64,000 nt of DNA from Limnomonas spitsbergensis. Lineage: Eukaryota; Chlorophyta; Chlorophyceae; Chlamydomonadales. Below are positions 1 through 10,311 of this stretch, piece after piece (the stretch's first letter is position 1; each line of letters begins with the position of its first letter). The position numbers were made by a program, and so were the translations under genes. The stretch spans positions 3,508,501-3,572,500 of the forward strand of contig JAYJMM010000038.1 in the NCBI GenBank assembly GCA_037349105.1, given 5' to 3'. Under the pieces are notes generated by a model. It saw only the letters and a program-made list of their open reading frames with translations, searched no databases and was not told where the DNA came from.

Positions 1-200
1 TGTTTGCCGGGTACCTTCATTTTCGGTACCTGTACCAGTGCTGGCACGTCAAATTTGGGCAAGGTCCTTGCACAATTATATTTCTAACCTTCCAGTGAGG
101 ACTGCCCCCCTCACCCGCACATTGCTGGTGCAATGGTGAAAACAGTGTTTTCCGGGTATCTTCATTTCCGGTGCTTGTACCGGTGCTGGTACGTCAAATT
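1..200 (+). repeat. Direct duplication of about 53 bp
   Basis: The segment 3-55 (GTTTGCCGGGTACCTTCATT...) recurs with about 80% identity at 149-200, a spacing near 147 bp. It lies in what is probably an intron or upstream region of the coiled-coil gene. No coding potential is evident. Confidence 0.6.
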
Positions 201-334
201 CTCAAATTTTGCCACATCTTTGCATGTTTCCCGCAGCTTGCAGATGCCCCTCGGATGCAGCGGTATTTTATGTCTGAGGTTGACACTTTGTTTCGCCTCT
301 TTTGACTTTCGGTGTTCTTCTTTTGCCTGTCCTT

Positions 335-690
335 CTGGTGCTGAAGTACGAGATAATGCAGGAGACGCTGTCCCTGAACCTGGCTGACCTTGATGCCCAG
401 AGCATTGCTTCGTTTTCTTTGATTTTATAATTGAAAACATTTGGCCTGCTGCGGGTTTCTCACAGGTTGGGCAATACAAAATAATGCTGAAGGCACAGAA
501 CAACATCTTAATCATCAATTTGTATTATGAAAAACATTTAGCCTGCTGCGGGTGTCTCACGGGTTGGTGACAGTACAAGGTCAGGCAGGCGACGCTGTCC
601 ATGCGACTGGCAGACCTAGAGGCACCTAGGAATATTTGTTTTCGATTCTTCGTTATGAAAATACCTTTGCCTGCTGCGTGTGTCTCAGGT
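335..690 (+). repeat. Decayed tandem copies of an intron-end/exon-start junction
   Basis: The stretch around the splice acceptor of the exon at 689 (CCTGCTGCGTGTGTCTCAG followed by the exon start) is repeated upstream at about 442-500 and 540-630. Exon-like sequence alone (GCAGGAGACGCTGTCCCTG...) also occurs at 357-400. The copies have lost the reading frame through indels and stops. They record repeated duplication of the 3' splice site with the first 40-80 nt of the exon. Confidence 0.75.
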
Positions 691-3600
691 TCGACAGTAT
701 AAGGTCATGCAGGAGACGCTGTCCCTGCGACTGGCAGACCTGGAGGCACAGAACAAGGGCCTGGCTGAGATCTTGAGCACAAAGGATGGAGAGATTGCAA
801 AGCTGCAGGTGATGCCTGGCAGGGTTTGGCGCTTGGGGGGGAGGGGCAGTGGGAGGGGGGGGGCAGTGGGAGGGGGGGAGGGGCAGTGGGAGGGGGGGGG
901 CAGTGGGAGGGGGGGAGGGGCAGTGGGAGGGGGGGGGCAGTGGGAGGGGGGGAGGGGCAGTGGGAGGGGGGGGCAGTGGGAGGGGGGAGGGGCAGTGGGA
1001 GGGGGGGGGCAGTGGGAGGGGGGGAGGGGCAGTGGGAGGGGGGGGCAGTGGGAGGGGGGGAGGGGCAGTGGGAGGGGGGGGGCAGTGGGAGGGGGGGAGG
1101 GGCTGTGGGAGGGGGGGGCAGTGGGAGGGGGGGAGGGGCAGTGGGAGGGGGAGAGGGGCAGTGGGAGGGGGAGAGGGGCAGTGGGAGGGGGGGAGGGGCA
1201 GTGGGAGGGGGGGAGGGGCAGTGGGAGGGGGGGAGGGGCAGTGGGAGGGGGGGAGGGGCAGTGGGAGGGGGGGAGGGGCAGTGGGAGGGGGGGAGGGGCA
1301 GTGGGAGGGGGGGAGGGGCAGTGGGAGGGGGGGAGGGGCAGTGGGAGGGGGGGGGGGCAGTGGGAGGGGGGGGGGGGGCAGTGGGAGGGGGGGAGGGGCA
1401 GTGGGAGGGGGGGAGGGGCAGTGGGAGGGGGGGAGGGGCAGTGGGAGGGTGGGAGGGGCAGTGGGAGGGGGGGAGGGGCAGTGGGAGGGGGGGAGGGGCA
1501 GTGGGAGGGGGGGGGCAGTGGGAGGGGGGGAGGGGCAGTGGGAGGGGGGGGCAGTGGGAGGGGGGGCCAGTGGGAGGGGGGGGCAGTGGGGGGAGGGGCA
1601 GTGGGGGGAGGGGCAGTGGGAGGGGGGGGCAGTGGGAGGGGGGGCAGTGGGAGGGGGGGGCAATGGGAGGGGGGGCAGTGGGAGGGGGAGGCAGTGGGAG
1701 GGGGGGCAATAGAAGCAAGGATGAGGGTAGGGGCACCAGGCTGGGAGGACCAAGAACGACAGCTTCAGTAGTAACGCAAGCACGGGCAGCATGCCAGCCT
1801 AGCAACCTAGAGCTTCTGGTTTGAGAGTGCAAGGCTTGCGGTTTACCATTCATGACATCAACTTGGTGTGCGTGTTGCGCAGGAGGACCGAATAGTGGCG
1901 CGTAATGCTTCAGAGTTCCAGGCTAAGGGTTAGCGATTCGTGACTTTGAATGTGCTGTGTGCTCAGGAGGGACAAATAGCAGTGTGTAAGGCTAGGGAGG
2001 TCGAGGCTGAGGGTTAGTGATTCGTGACTTTGAATGTGCTGTGAGTGCACAGGAGGAACAAGAAGTAGTGCGTAAGGCTAGGGAGGTCGAGGCTGAGGGT
2101 TAACGATTCGTGACTTTCAATGCGCTGTGTGCTCAGGAGGGACAAATAGCAGTGTGTAAGGCTAGGGAGGTCGAGGCTGAGGGTTAACGATTCGTGACTT
2201 TGAATGTGCTGTGTGCTCAGGAGGGACAAATAGCAGTGTGTAAGGCTAGGGAGGTCGAGGCTGAGGGTTAACGATTCGTGACTTTCAATGCGCTGTGTGC
2301 TCAGGAGGGACAAATAGCAGTGTGTAAGGCTAGGGAGGTCGAGGCTGAGGGTTAGTGATTCGTGACTTTGAATGTGCTGTGTGCTCAGGAGGGACAAATA
2401 GCAGTGTGTAAGGCTAGGGAGGTCGAGGCTGAGGGTTAACGATTCGTGACTTTCAATGCGCTGTGTGCTCAGGAGGAACAAGAAGCAGTGCGTAAGGCTA
2501 GGGAGGTCGAGGCTGAGGGTTAACGATTCGTGACTTTCAATGCGCTGTGTGCTCAGGAGGGACAAATAGCAGTGTGTAAGGCTAGGGAGGTCGAGGCTGA
2601 GGGTTAACGATTCGTGACTTTCAATGCGCTGTGTGCTCAGGAGGGACAAATAGCAGTGTGTAAGGCTAGGGAGGTCGAGGCTGAGGGTTAACGATTCGTG
2701 ACTTTCAATGCGCTGTGTGCTCAGGAGGGACAAATAGCAGTGCGTAAGGCTAGGGAGGTCGAGGCTGAGGGTTAACGATTCGTGACTTTCAATGCGCTGT
2801 GTGCTCAGGAGGGACAAATAGCAGTGTGTAAGGCTAGGGAGGTCGAGGCTGAGGGTTAACGATTCGTGACTTTCAATGCGCTGTGTGCTCAGGAGGGACA
2901 AATAGCAGTGTGTAAGGCTAGGGAGGTCGAGGCTGAGGGTTAACGATTCGTGACTTTCAATGCGCTGTGTGCTCAGGAGGGACAAATAGCAGTGTGTAAG
3001 GCTAGGGAGGTCGAGGCTGAGGGTTAGTGATTCGTGACTTTGAATGTGCTGTGTGCTCAGGAGGGACAAATAGCAGTGTGTAAGGCTAGGGAGGTCGAGG
3101 CTGAGGGTTAACGATTCGTGACTTTCAATGCGCTGTGAGTGCACAGGAGGAACAAGAAGCAGTGCGTAAGGCTAGGGAGGTCGAGGCGCTGGACTTCCAG
3201 CGGAAAACTGAGGACCTGCAACTGCAGTTCCAGCAGATGTTGCGGGACGCCCTGGATAAGGTGATGCTGGGCTTAGGGGTTGAGGATTTTCCCTTAACTC
3301 TGGACCATAACTGCCAGCAGATACTGAAGACCTACAAGTGCAGTTCCAGCAGATGCTGTAGGACCCTTTGGAGGAGGGGAGGCCTGGTTAAGGGTTTTGA
3401 CTCTGAGCCCTAAATGCCAGCAGATACTGAGGGGCGCCCTGGATTAGGTGAGGCTTGGTTAGGGGATGCAGGGGTTGCCCTTAACCCGCAACCCTAAATG
3501 TCAGCAGGGGGTACGGGTTGAGGGCTGACCCTGACTATTATCTGGGCTGGGGTTATTAGGGCAAACCCTAAATGCCAGAAGTTACTGAGGGGCTGGGTTC

Positions 3601-4329
3601 AGGGATTTAGGGTTAACCTCAAACGCTTCAACTAAATGCAAGCAGATGCTGAGGTATGCCATGGAGAGGGTGAGGTCGGATTATAGGCTGAAGGGTTTAC
3701 TATAAACTCAAAGCCCATAATGCCAGAAGATGCTGAGGGACGCCCTGGATGAGATGAGGCGAGGTCTAGGAGTTTGGGGCTTACCCCCAACCCCTGAACC
3801 TAAATGCCAGCAGATGCTAAGGGACGCCCTGAAGAAGGTGAGGCCAGGTTTAAGGGTTTAGGGTTCCAAGTAAACCCTACACCCTTTAACACGACCTCAC
3901 CTTCTCCAGGGCGTCCCTCAGCATGATATTAACCCTAAACCCTACATGCCAGCAGATGCTGAGGGACGCCCTGGATGAGGTGCGGTATCTTCAACTGCAC
4001 TTAAGCTACAACAAGGAGAAAATAGATATAGTGGACTTTTGCAGCAAGCCCTCATAAGATGAAAAACACAGATTGTGTGGCGTTATTGATGCCTCTGCCA
4101 AGCTTTCCCCAGGGTTTCTGCGCTGATGAAGGTTGGGGTTGAAGAGCAGGACCCAACCTGATGCCGTTGTATTCAGAGAACCTCTGGTTGTATTGACGCA
4201 TGACTGCACTTCTGCTGGATCTCGGCTGCAGTCATCGACTTCATTTTGTCATGTTATCAAACTTGACGCCTTGCTTCCCTTCTTTCTGCTCAGATGCACG
4301 AGAGACTCGCTCACAAGATGTCCGACTAA
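689..4329 (+). CDS. Coiled-coil protein, 3' exons (5' end outside or unresolved)
   Basis: Three exons can be supported. Exon 689-808 (40 codons) begins after TCTCAG and ends AAGCTGCAG before GTGATG; it encodes a charged heptad-type helix beginning VRQYKVMQETLSLRL. Exon 3147-3260 (38 codons, starting EEQEAVRKAREVEALD) continues a coiled coil and ends RDALDK. Exon 4294-4329 joins in phase 0 after TTTCTGCTCAG and gives the C-terminus MHERLAHKMSD and a TAA stop. An exon-like piece at 1883-1921 (EDRIVARN...) may be a further exon or a decayed copy. The segment from 689 to 3147 is a G-rich minisatellite and an 84-bp array, both intronic. The ending FQQMLRDALDKMHERL is reminiscent of the C-terminus of dynein regulatory complex subunit 12 (CCDC153), but this is only a resemblance. 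Earlier exons are not identified in 1-688; what is there are decayed copies of the 689 exon edge. Confidence 0.5.
830..1710 (+). repeat. G-rich minisatellite (about 16-20 bp unit)
   Basis: About 50 units of the type GGGGCAGTGGGAGGGG fill the intron after exon 689-808. Long G runs spaced by CAGTG make the + strand a strong G-quadruplex candidate. Large ORFs in several frames on both strands here are low-complexity artefacts of a repeat without stops. Confidence 0.9.
1883..3146 (+). repeat. 84-bp tandem array carrying a splice acceptor and exon start
   Basis: About 15 units with a period of 84 bp (acceptor G at 2052, 2136, 2220, 2304 and so on) end at the real acceptor of the exon at 3147. Each unit holds a TGCTCAG or TGCACAG acceptor, then roughly 40 nt of the exon start (GAGGAACAAGAAGCAGTGCG and derivatives), then filler GGTTAACGATTCGTGACTTT. 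Most units read into TAA or TAG right after the exon-like part, so they are not used as in-frame exons. Because 84 is a multiple of three, a long false ORF runs on the - strand. Confidence 0.9.
3420..3995 (+). repeat. Decayed copies of the exon-end/splice-donor edge, one inverted
   Basis: Pieces resembling the 3' edge of exon 3147-3260 with its donor (GATGCTGAGGGACGCCCTGG followed by a GTGAGG-like donor) recur at about 3425, 3655, 3728, 3815 and 3955. They are separated by telomere-like CCCTAAA sequence. At 3893-3927 the same segment is present in the opposite orientation. No conserved frame remains. Confidence 0.75.
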
Positions 4330-6775
4330 GTGATTGGGCACTTTGCGCCGTCAGTAGGCAAGCGAATATGGTGTTGCTTGGCTCCAGTCTGCAGGGCCAA
4401 TGACTTTTCACCTCAGGGTTGAGGGTTGAAGGTCAATGGCGTTACACCTCAGGGCCCTGCTGAAAAGGCTCGACAGCGTGGGCACCCTGAGGTTAGTAGA
4501 AGAAGAGTTTAGTTGAAGAGTGGGAAAAGAAGAAAGGTTCTGCTCTACCGGTAGTCCGCAGGGCATTATCGCTATAAGCTATAATGTACCGGTAGACATT
4601 AGCTGTACATTACGCAGGGAGGGAAGGTACAACAGACCATAGGTTCAGCTCAGATAAGACCGGTGGTTTAAACTTCCGGAACTGCTAATGACTGCAGCTA
4701 CCAGTTTCCGTAGGCCCGGGGCGAGCCTTGCAAAAAGGGCTTCCGGAACTGCAGGAACTGCAGGTGCCAGTTTTTGGATCATATAATCCGGCTCATTGCA
4801 AAAAGGGCTTCCGTTTTGTCAATGTTTGGGAAGTTAGGGAAGAGGTGGGAAGCCAAGCGGCACCTGAAAGATGTAATTACATGAAACGTCCACAAATTAC
4901 GTGCTCGCCCTCTCTCTATGCCAGCGTCAAAAAGCAATCGCCAACAGCCATAAATGAAATACCTGTTGATGTATGATATATTTTTAGTTTAAGCCGAAGA
5001 GCACTGAAAAGAGAGCATCCCACCTGGAGATTTGGTTGTCTTTCATTCAAATTCGTTGCTAGCTTCACATTCACTGACAGCCCTATCAGTCAATGTTTCT
5101 CATCAAGATTAATTATAATTGTTACCGGTAATTAAACATTTGTTGATGTCCGGAATTTATTCATGAGAATTTGTTTCGGAATTTCTTCGAGCTGATACTG
5201 TCCATGTCTTTGCTTTCACACCGTCTAATGTTAATTGGACTCTGCGGAATGAAAATCGGTTTCTTCATGAATCATTTACCGTCGTATCAGTTGGACCTCG
5301 TTTTGGTTGTTGTTTTAAGAAAACGAATGGTTAATTTACTTAATAATTAAATTCTTTGTACCGAAACCCGAGCCGAAACCATAAAACGAGCCATACTGTA
5401 AAGATTTATTTGCCCCCAACCCTGAAAATACCATCAACAAACTTCACCCTAACTCGTAATTAGATATAGAGATTGAGGAAGGTATCATGTAGTACCAGCA
5501 CTGCAGCCTGACCTACAAGTTTGTATTGGAAGGTTGCGGAACGATTAATGCTGCCATGCTGCCATGCCGCCACCATATAACGGTCAGCATTGTTGGCGTC
5601 TTTTTGTAACACTGTGTACCGTCATACGGCTGTATAGCGTCGCGTACGGCAGCATTTTATGTTGCTAACCTGCCCATTATTCTAAGAAAACGCCGATGCG
5701 GCGTGGATTTGGGAAGTACAGGTTGACGAGACACCCAAGCCCCGGTCTGTATACCCTGGAAAGGGAAATGGGACCTAGGGTGGGTCAGGAAGGACAGGGG
5801 GGGACACTAAACGACAATCGGTGGGACTGTTTTTTAAATAACGTGAAAGACAATAGACGGGAAATGCAGACTGGAGTACTGGACAGTATGAACTGTGACC
5901 CCCCTGCCGTGAACGGAGTAACAGGCACTGGCTTCAGCAGAGGAGGGACATGATCACATGGAGAGGTGGAATGCGAAGAGCAGTGAAGATGTGCATTATG
6001 TCTTTGTAGAAAATGGCAGAGCAGCCAATCATGAGACAGATTGAAATGCAATCTGGGAATAATAACGACTTCATCGCCGTCCTGTGTGGAGAGGGGGGGC
6101 CGTATGCGAACGGCCGCGATGTGAAATGGAGGCGGAGGCGGTGGCCGGTGGGTGGAGGTCTTTATCAAAGCCGGTGCTACCCACCGGGCTTAAAAGCCTA
6201 CTTTCTTGGAGGCCTGTAGGATAGGCTTCGTGGCCTAGTTCAACCTGGCCAAGCTGGTGGTCACCAACTTGGTGACCAAGAGGAAGTTCAACGTCTGTCT
6301 TTAGGCGCCAGCTATTCCCCAGGAGGCATCCCTTTCTGCTTTGAACTTGCACTTGAACTTTGGGTCGCTGGACCCCCCCTCGCCCCCTTTGTGACACAGT
6401 CCCTCGCTTCGGTTGTGCTGGTCCTGTTCGCGGTTCTTGCGTCGTGTTTTGCGGGCCTCGGGGTAGTTTGGGCCTTATATGGCTGGCTGCAGAGTTTGTG
6501 AGTTGTGTCTTGGTGGGTGGGGAGTGATGCCTTCAGGATGTTCCGCCTTTGCCCTCTTAGTGTCCAGGATTCTCCTTTTCTGGCTTCCTGTCAGCTCTTG
6601 CCTCCTTCTGTTGGTTGGATACCGTTTTTCGGGTTTGGTGGTGAAGTGCAGCCGCTTTCGGGTGGGGTTTTGGTGGTAGCGTGCTTTTAGCTAGAGGGGT
6701 GTCGACTGTCGAGGCGGGGTATCAGCTTTGTTTAGGCCTTAATCAAAATTTTCACGCATGAGTTATTGCAGCTGT
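4330..6775. other. Intergenic region, no gene seen
   Basis: Between the coiled-coil stop and the next supported element I see no convincing exon. The region holds scattered short ORFs without recognisable domains, an AT-richer stretch at about 4980-5480, and one copy of a dispersed repeat at 4433-4490. A TGTAA at 4870-4874 could serve as a distal 3' end signal for the upstream gene. Confidence 0.5.
4433..4490 (+). repeat. Dispersed repeat family A, copy 1
   Basis: The motif is approximately GACGTTACACCTCTGGGCCC, then TGCTCAAAAAGGCTCGGCCG, then CGTTGGTGCC. Related copies occur at 28945-29004, 30407-30457 and 30709-30765 on the + strand, and at 9931-9980 and 10081-10130 on the - strand. A further - strand copy is split across 31848-31868 and 32378-32416. 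It is probably an end or internal part of a mobile element; the full element was not delimited. Confidence 0.7.
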
Positions 6776-6784
6776 GTGAATGCT

Positions 6785-6915
6785 TGTATGCCTTTCCTGT
6801 TCCTGCTTGCCTTTTCTCTGCTGCCGATGAGGGCCCTATGCGCACCTGGGCTGTTTTTGTGTGTGTCAGCGTCTCATGTTTTCTAGGGTTGGGCGGCCGG
6901 CCTCACACCTTGTAA
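6785..6915 (+). repeat. Dispersed repeat family B, copy 1 (probable retroelement 3' end)
   Basis: About 130 bp from TGTTCCTGCTTGCCTTTTCT to CACACCTTGTAA aligns along its length with 14870-14984. The TGTAA at the end is the kind of 3' processing signal used in volvocine algae, which fits the 3' end of a transcribed mobile element. The element body upstream was not recognised. Confidence 0.65.
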
Positions 6916-7075
6916 CGTCAAAATAAAAGATGATGACGCGCGAAGCTTGTAGAGGCCAGATATCATCACGATCACTTGGTTTCCAATAGTTGTATTCATT
7001 GGACTCAGCCACATACAAGCCTCACGAATTCGTCCCATCCTAGTCGCAAGCCTTCATCTGTGCATGGCATCATAG

Positions 7076-9592
7076 ACCCAATCTACACGATCCAGCTGGA
7101 CGCGGAGCGAAACCTGAGCCTGTCCCCCCGCTTCAAGTCCCACCCTCCGTACAGCTGGCAGCTGTCCCGGCGTGTGAAATGGCTGGCAGTGGCCAGGGAT
7201 GTGCGCCAGCAACTCTGCTCCACCTGCCCGCTCTGCGTGCAATCGGCAGGAACAACCACAGTCTCGTCACTTAATGCACCAACCTCTCAAACAGCCGGCT
7301 ACCAGCTTGCCTCTGCTCCCCTGCATGGCCATTCTGAAGCAAAGCACCCCGTGCCTGCATGGCAGGCGCAGCGTCGCCTCCTCCCTCAGCATCTCACAAG
7401 CTTCCACGGGAGCAGCGGTCGAGGAGGCAGTCCCCGCACCAGCAGTGGCGGCGGCAGAAGCCACGGCGGTGGTAACTGCGGCGGTGGTATTACCGGTGAC
7501 AGTGGCGGTGGCGTAGGGCACAGCGGGCAGCTCATGTCCGGCTGCTCGCCATGGGGCCTGCATCGGCTTCGGCAGGGTAGGCAGGCAGCCAAGGAGAGAG
7601 TCCTGCAACGCCGGCAACTGCAAGGTAACCCGGGCGCCAAAGGGCGGTCACAGCAGACTGGCACTGGCAGGACCACCACTTGCAGCAGCAGCCTCGGTGA
7701 CTCAGTGCCCTCTTTGGGCCTGTCGGGTGTCATGAGACGCCTGCAGGCCGGGGCATGCATGTGGATTAAGCATCTAGGGGAAGCCGCTGTGGGCGGCGCC
7801 GCTGCAGCCAAGACCAGGCAGCAGCCCAGCATGCACCGAGCACTATCGCCGGCCCAACCGGCCCGCGAGTGCCCGCACCCGATCAGCCTCACTCGGGAGA
7901 ATGTTGAGCGGGTGGCGCTGAGCATCGACCGCCACTTTTTCGGCAGCAGCTTTGAGACGGCGGTGGCTGCTGCCGCGGGTCGCTCAGACCTGGCGGTGGT
8001 GTCGGCTGATCTTGAGCTGCCACCCTGGGAGCGACAAGACTGGGAGAAGCCTGGCGGTGGTCTACCTTTGAGGTACCCATGCCCCGTGCTCTGGCAGACG
8101 GCAGCCATGCCTTTTTGCTCCGTGTGACCATGTTCACACAGCTTTTTTATAATATAAGGTTATAATTATAATTATCATAATAAATTTAGCTGCCAACATC
8201 CAGACCCTTCACACAGTTCCCATAAAGCATTGTGCATGACCGGCATACAAACCAGGAACTTGGAATCGAAAGTTTAAAAGAGGGAAATAAAATCTCGCTT
8301 CGCACTTTGGACTTCTCACTCCCGCTGCTAACTTTCCACGTCTCACTTTCGACTTCTGACCAGTATTCAAACCTCGATTTCGACATTTTATTTGCATACC
8401 GGTATTAGCACTCTCTCACTTTCCACTTTCCCCCTACTGGGTATTGAAACTCACTTTCCACTTTCAAACAACTCAGTTCCTACCTAACACTTCTCACTTT
8501 CCACTCTAATGCACTATTGCTTCGGTTAACTCTAAAATAAGCTACTTTGACCTGAACCTCAGGCACAACGTTGAACGTACCGTACTTATTTTATTTTGGA
8601 TGATGGCATTCAGGTCCTGAGACCCTGTTTCCTCTTTTGTGCAACACCCTTCAGGTATTTCGTCGTGGACGGCTTTTCCGAGGATGAGTACATGGCCTCA
8701 CAAGAAGCAGGATCCACTGTGGGCACGGACCGTGTGGGTCCGCACATGGCCATTGAGTGTACGTCCCGCTCTTCCGCCCGCTACGATCCGCACCACCACG
8801 CAATTGTGCTCAACAGGTCGGTCTGGGAGCCTGAAGCTACGGCGCAAGGCCGCTCTACATGCGCACAGGCCGCGCCTGGCAGCGGGGCGCGGAGGGAACG
8901 TGCCCAGGCAGGCAACGGGTCACAGCGGGAGCACAACCCTGGCGAGCTGAACACAACCCCGGCCTGCGATGTGCCGTGGCCCAACCTGCCTCAAACCGTC
9001 AGGTCAGATGCCAGCGAGAGCAAAGTTGCTCACATGGTCAAACCTTTCACCTCGCTTAGTAGAATTGTATACCCTACCACGCTAATCCTTGTCCATGGCC
9101 GCCTTGAACCATGGCCGCCTTGAACCATGGCCGCCTTGAACCATGGCCGCCTTGAACCATGGCCGCCTTGAACCATGGCCGCCTTGAACCATGGCTGCCT
9201 TGAACCATGGCCGCCTTGAACCATGGCCGCCTTGAACCATGGCCGCCTTGAACCATGGCCGCCTTGAACCATGGCCGCCTTGAGCCATGGCCGCCTTGAA
9301 CCACGGCTGCCTACCACCCGTGCAACCGCCACCCATTCCCTGCCCGCCCTGCCCGCCCAGGTCAGATGGTGTCGTGTGCAGCACGCGTCTGCAGTGGCTG
9401 GCGCACACCATTGCTCACGAGATGCTGCACGTGATGACATGGACCCTGTGCGGCCGGGGCCAGCAATGGTCCCCTGGGGTCTGGTCGCGGGGCGGGCACG
9501 GTCCGCTTTTCCAGTGGCTCAACTGGCACTTGTTCGGCCACACGGAGTTTCAGTTCGCTCTGGGTGCAGGCAGGGTATATCAGCTGCGATGA
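7076..9592 (+). CDS. SprT-like zinc metalloprotease (5' end unresolved)
   Basis: Three exons are supported, joined by phase-2 introns that each split an AGG arginine codon. The first is the end of an open frame reaching 8072 (...GGLPL-AG); the second is 8655-8816; the third runs from 9361 to a TGA at 9590-9592. The SprT core reads LTRENVERVALSIDRHFF (before 8072), RYDPHHHAIVLNR (to 8816), then the active site HEMLH (9416-9430, HEXXH type) and HGPLFQWLNW, whose HGP histidine (9497-9499) is the expected third zinc ligand. Such proteins cleave DNA-protein crosslinks in the Spartan family; that role is inferred here. The N-terminal part (7076-7870) is Gly/Ser/Arg-rich with no in-frame ATG, so an upstream exon is missing or the start lies elsewhere. 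A zinc-binding or PIP tail was not seen. Confidence 0.65.
9090..9310 (+). repeat. 16-bp minisatellite in an intron of the SprT-like gene
   Basis: About 14 units of CCATGGCCGCCTTGAA lie between the exons ending at 8816 and starting at 9361. The antisense frames read as repeating MVQGGHGSRRPWFKAA-type peptides, which are artefacts of the repeat. Confidence 0.9.
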
Positions 9593-10260
9593 GGGGGGGG
9601 GGGGGGGCGCTGGCAGGGGGGTGAGGTTTGCGCGTTGGGGCTGCCCTGGCATGAGTCTGACAATTATGCCTAGTGATCCAACACGCTGAATGGACCGGGA
9701 GGGAACTGTCGGCACGTCAATTAAATTACTGTGAGCCATGCTGCAAAAGCTGGGTGCCCGAATATCTGGTCGGGAGGGAAAAACTAAAGAGGAGAAAGGA
9801 AAGGAACAAACGAGAAAAGGAGACAGAAAAATGACCATCCCATTAGGAGAAGGAAATCCGAAGAAACTTCAGCCCGTCCGGATCCTAGCCCTCAAGAAAG
9901 AGAAAAGAAACAACATACACGACATAATGTCAAGGGGGACGCCAACGCGGCCGAGTCGTTTGAGCATGGCCCAGACGTCTTTAGCTTCCAGTAGTTGGAT
10001 TGGGGATAAGGACTGTTTTGTTTTTGAGGGGTCTCTTTCCGCTCTCTCTTAAGTTTCCAACCTTGCTGTTGGACTCTGACACGGCCGAGCTTTGCAGCAT
10101 GGCCCAGTGGTGTAACGTCCTTGACATCATGTCAAGGAAACCTGGAAAGAGAAAAAAACGAAAGGGACAAGAAAAGGACTGGGGGTAAAAAGAAAAAGGA
10201 AGCCCTGGCCTCTGAAAAACCAAGCCTCAACGAAAGCTACCACATCCTCCACAAAGGTCA
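9593..10260. repeat. Two inverted copies of dispersed repeat family A with A-rich purine flanks
   Basis: After the SprT-like stop there is a 14-nt G run, then A/G-rich sequence. Two - strand copies of repeat family A follow at 9931-9980 and 10081-10130. No gene is supported. Confidence 0.6.
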
Positions 10261-10311
10261 GAGGGTGGTAATCAAAGAACCAGGGGTGATAATCTGAGCA
10301 GCAGCCGCAAG

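Noticed and set aside
653..1853. Several overlapping ORFs of 280-380 codons on both strands
   Set aside because: They are translations of the G-rich minisatellite in every frame; a repeat lacking stops gives long ORFs without coding meaning.
2014..3144. 376-codon - strand ORF with a perfect 28-residue repeat
   Set aside because: The 84-bp repeat is a multiple of three, so one stop-free frame repeats. The + strand exon-edge origin of the unit explains it.
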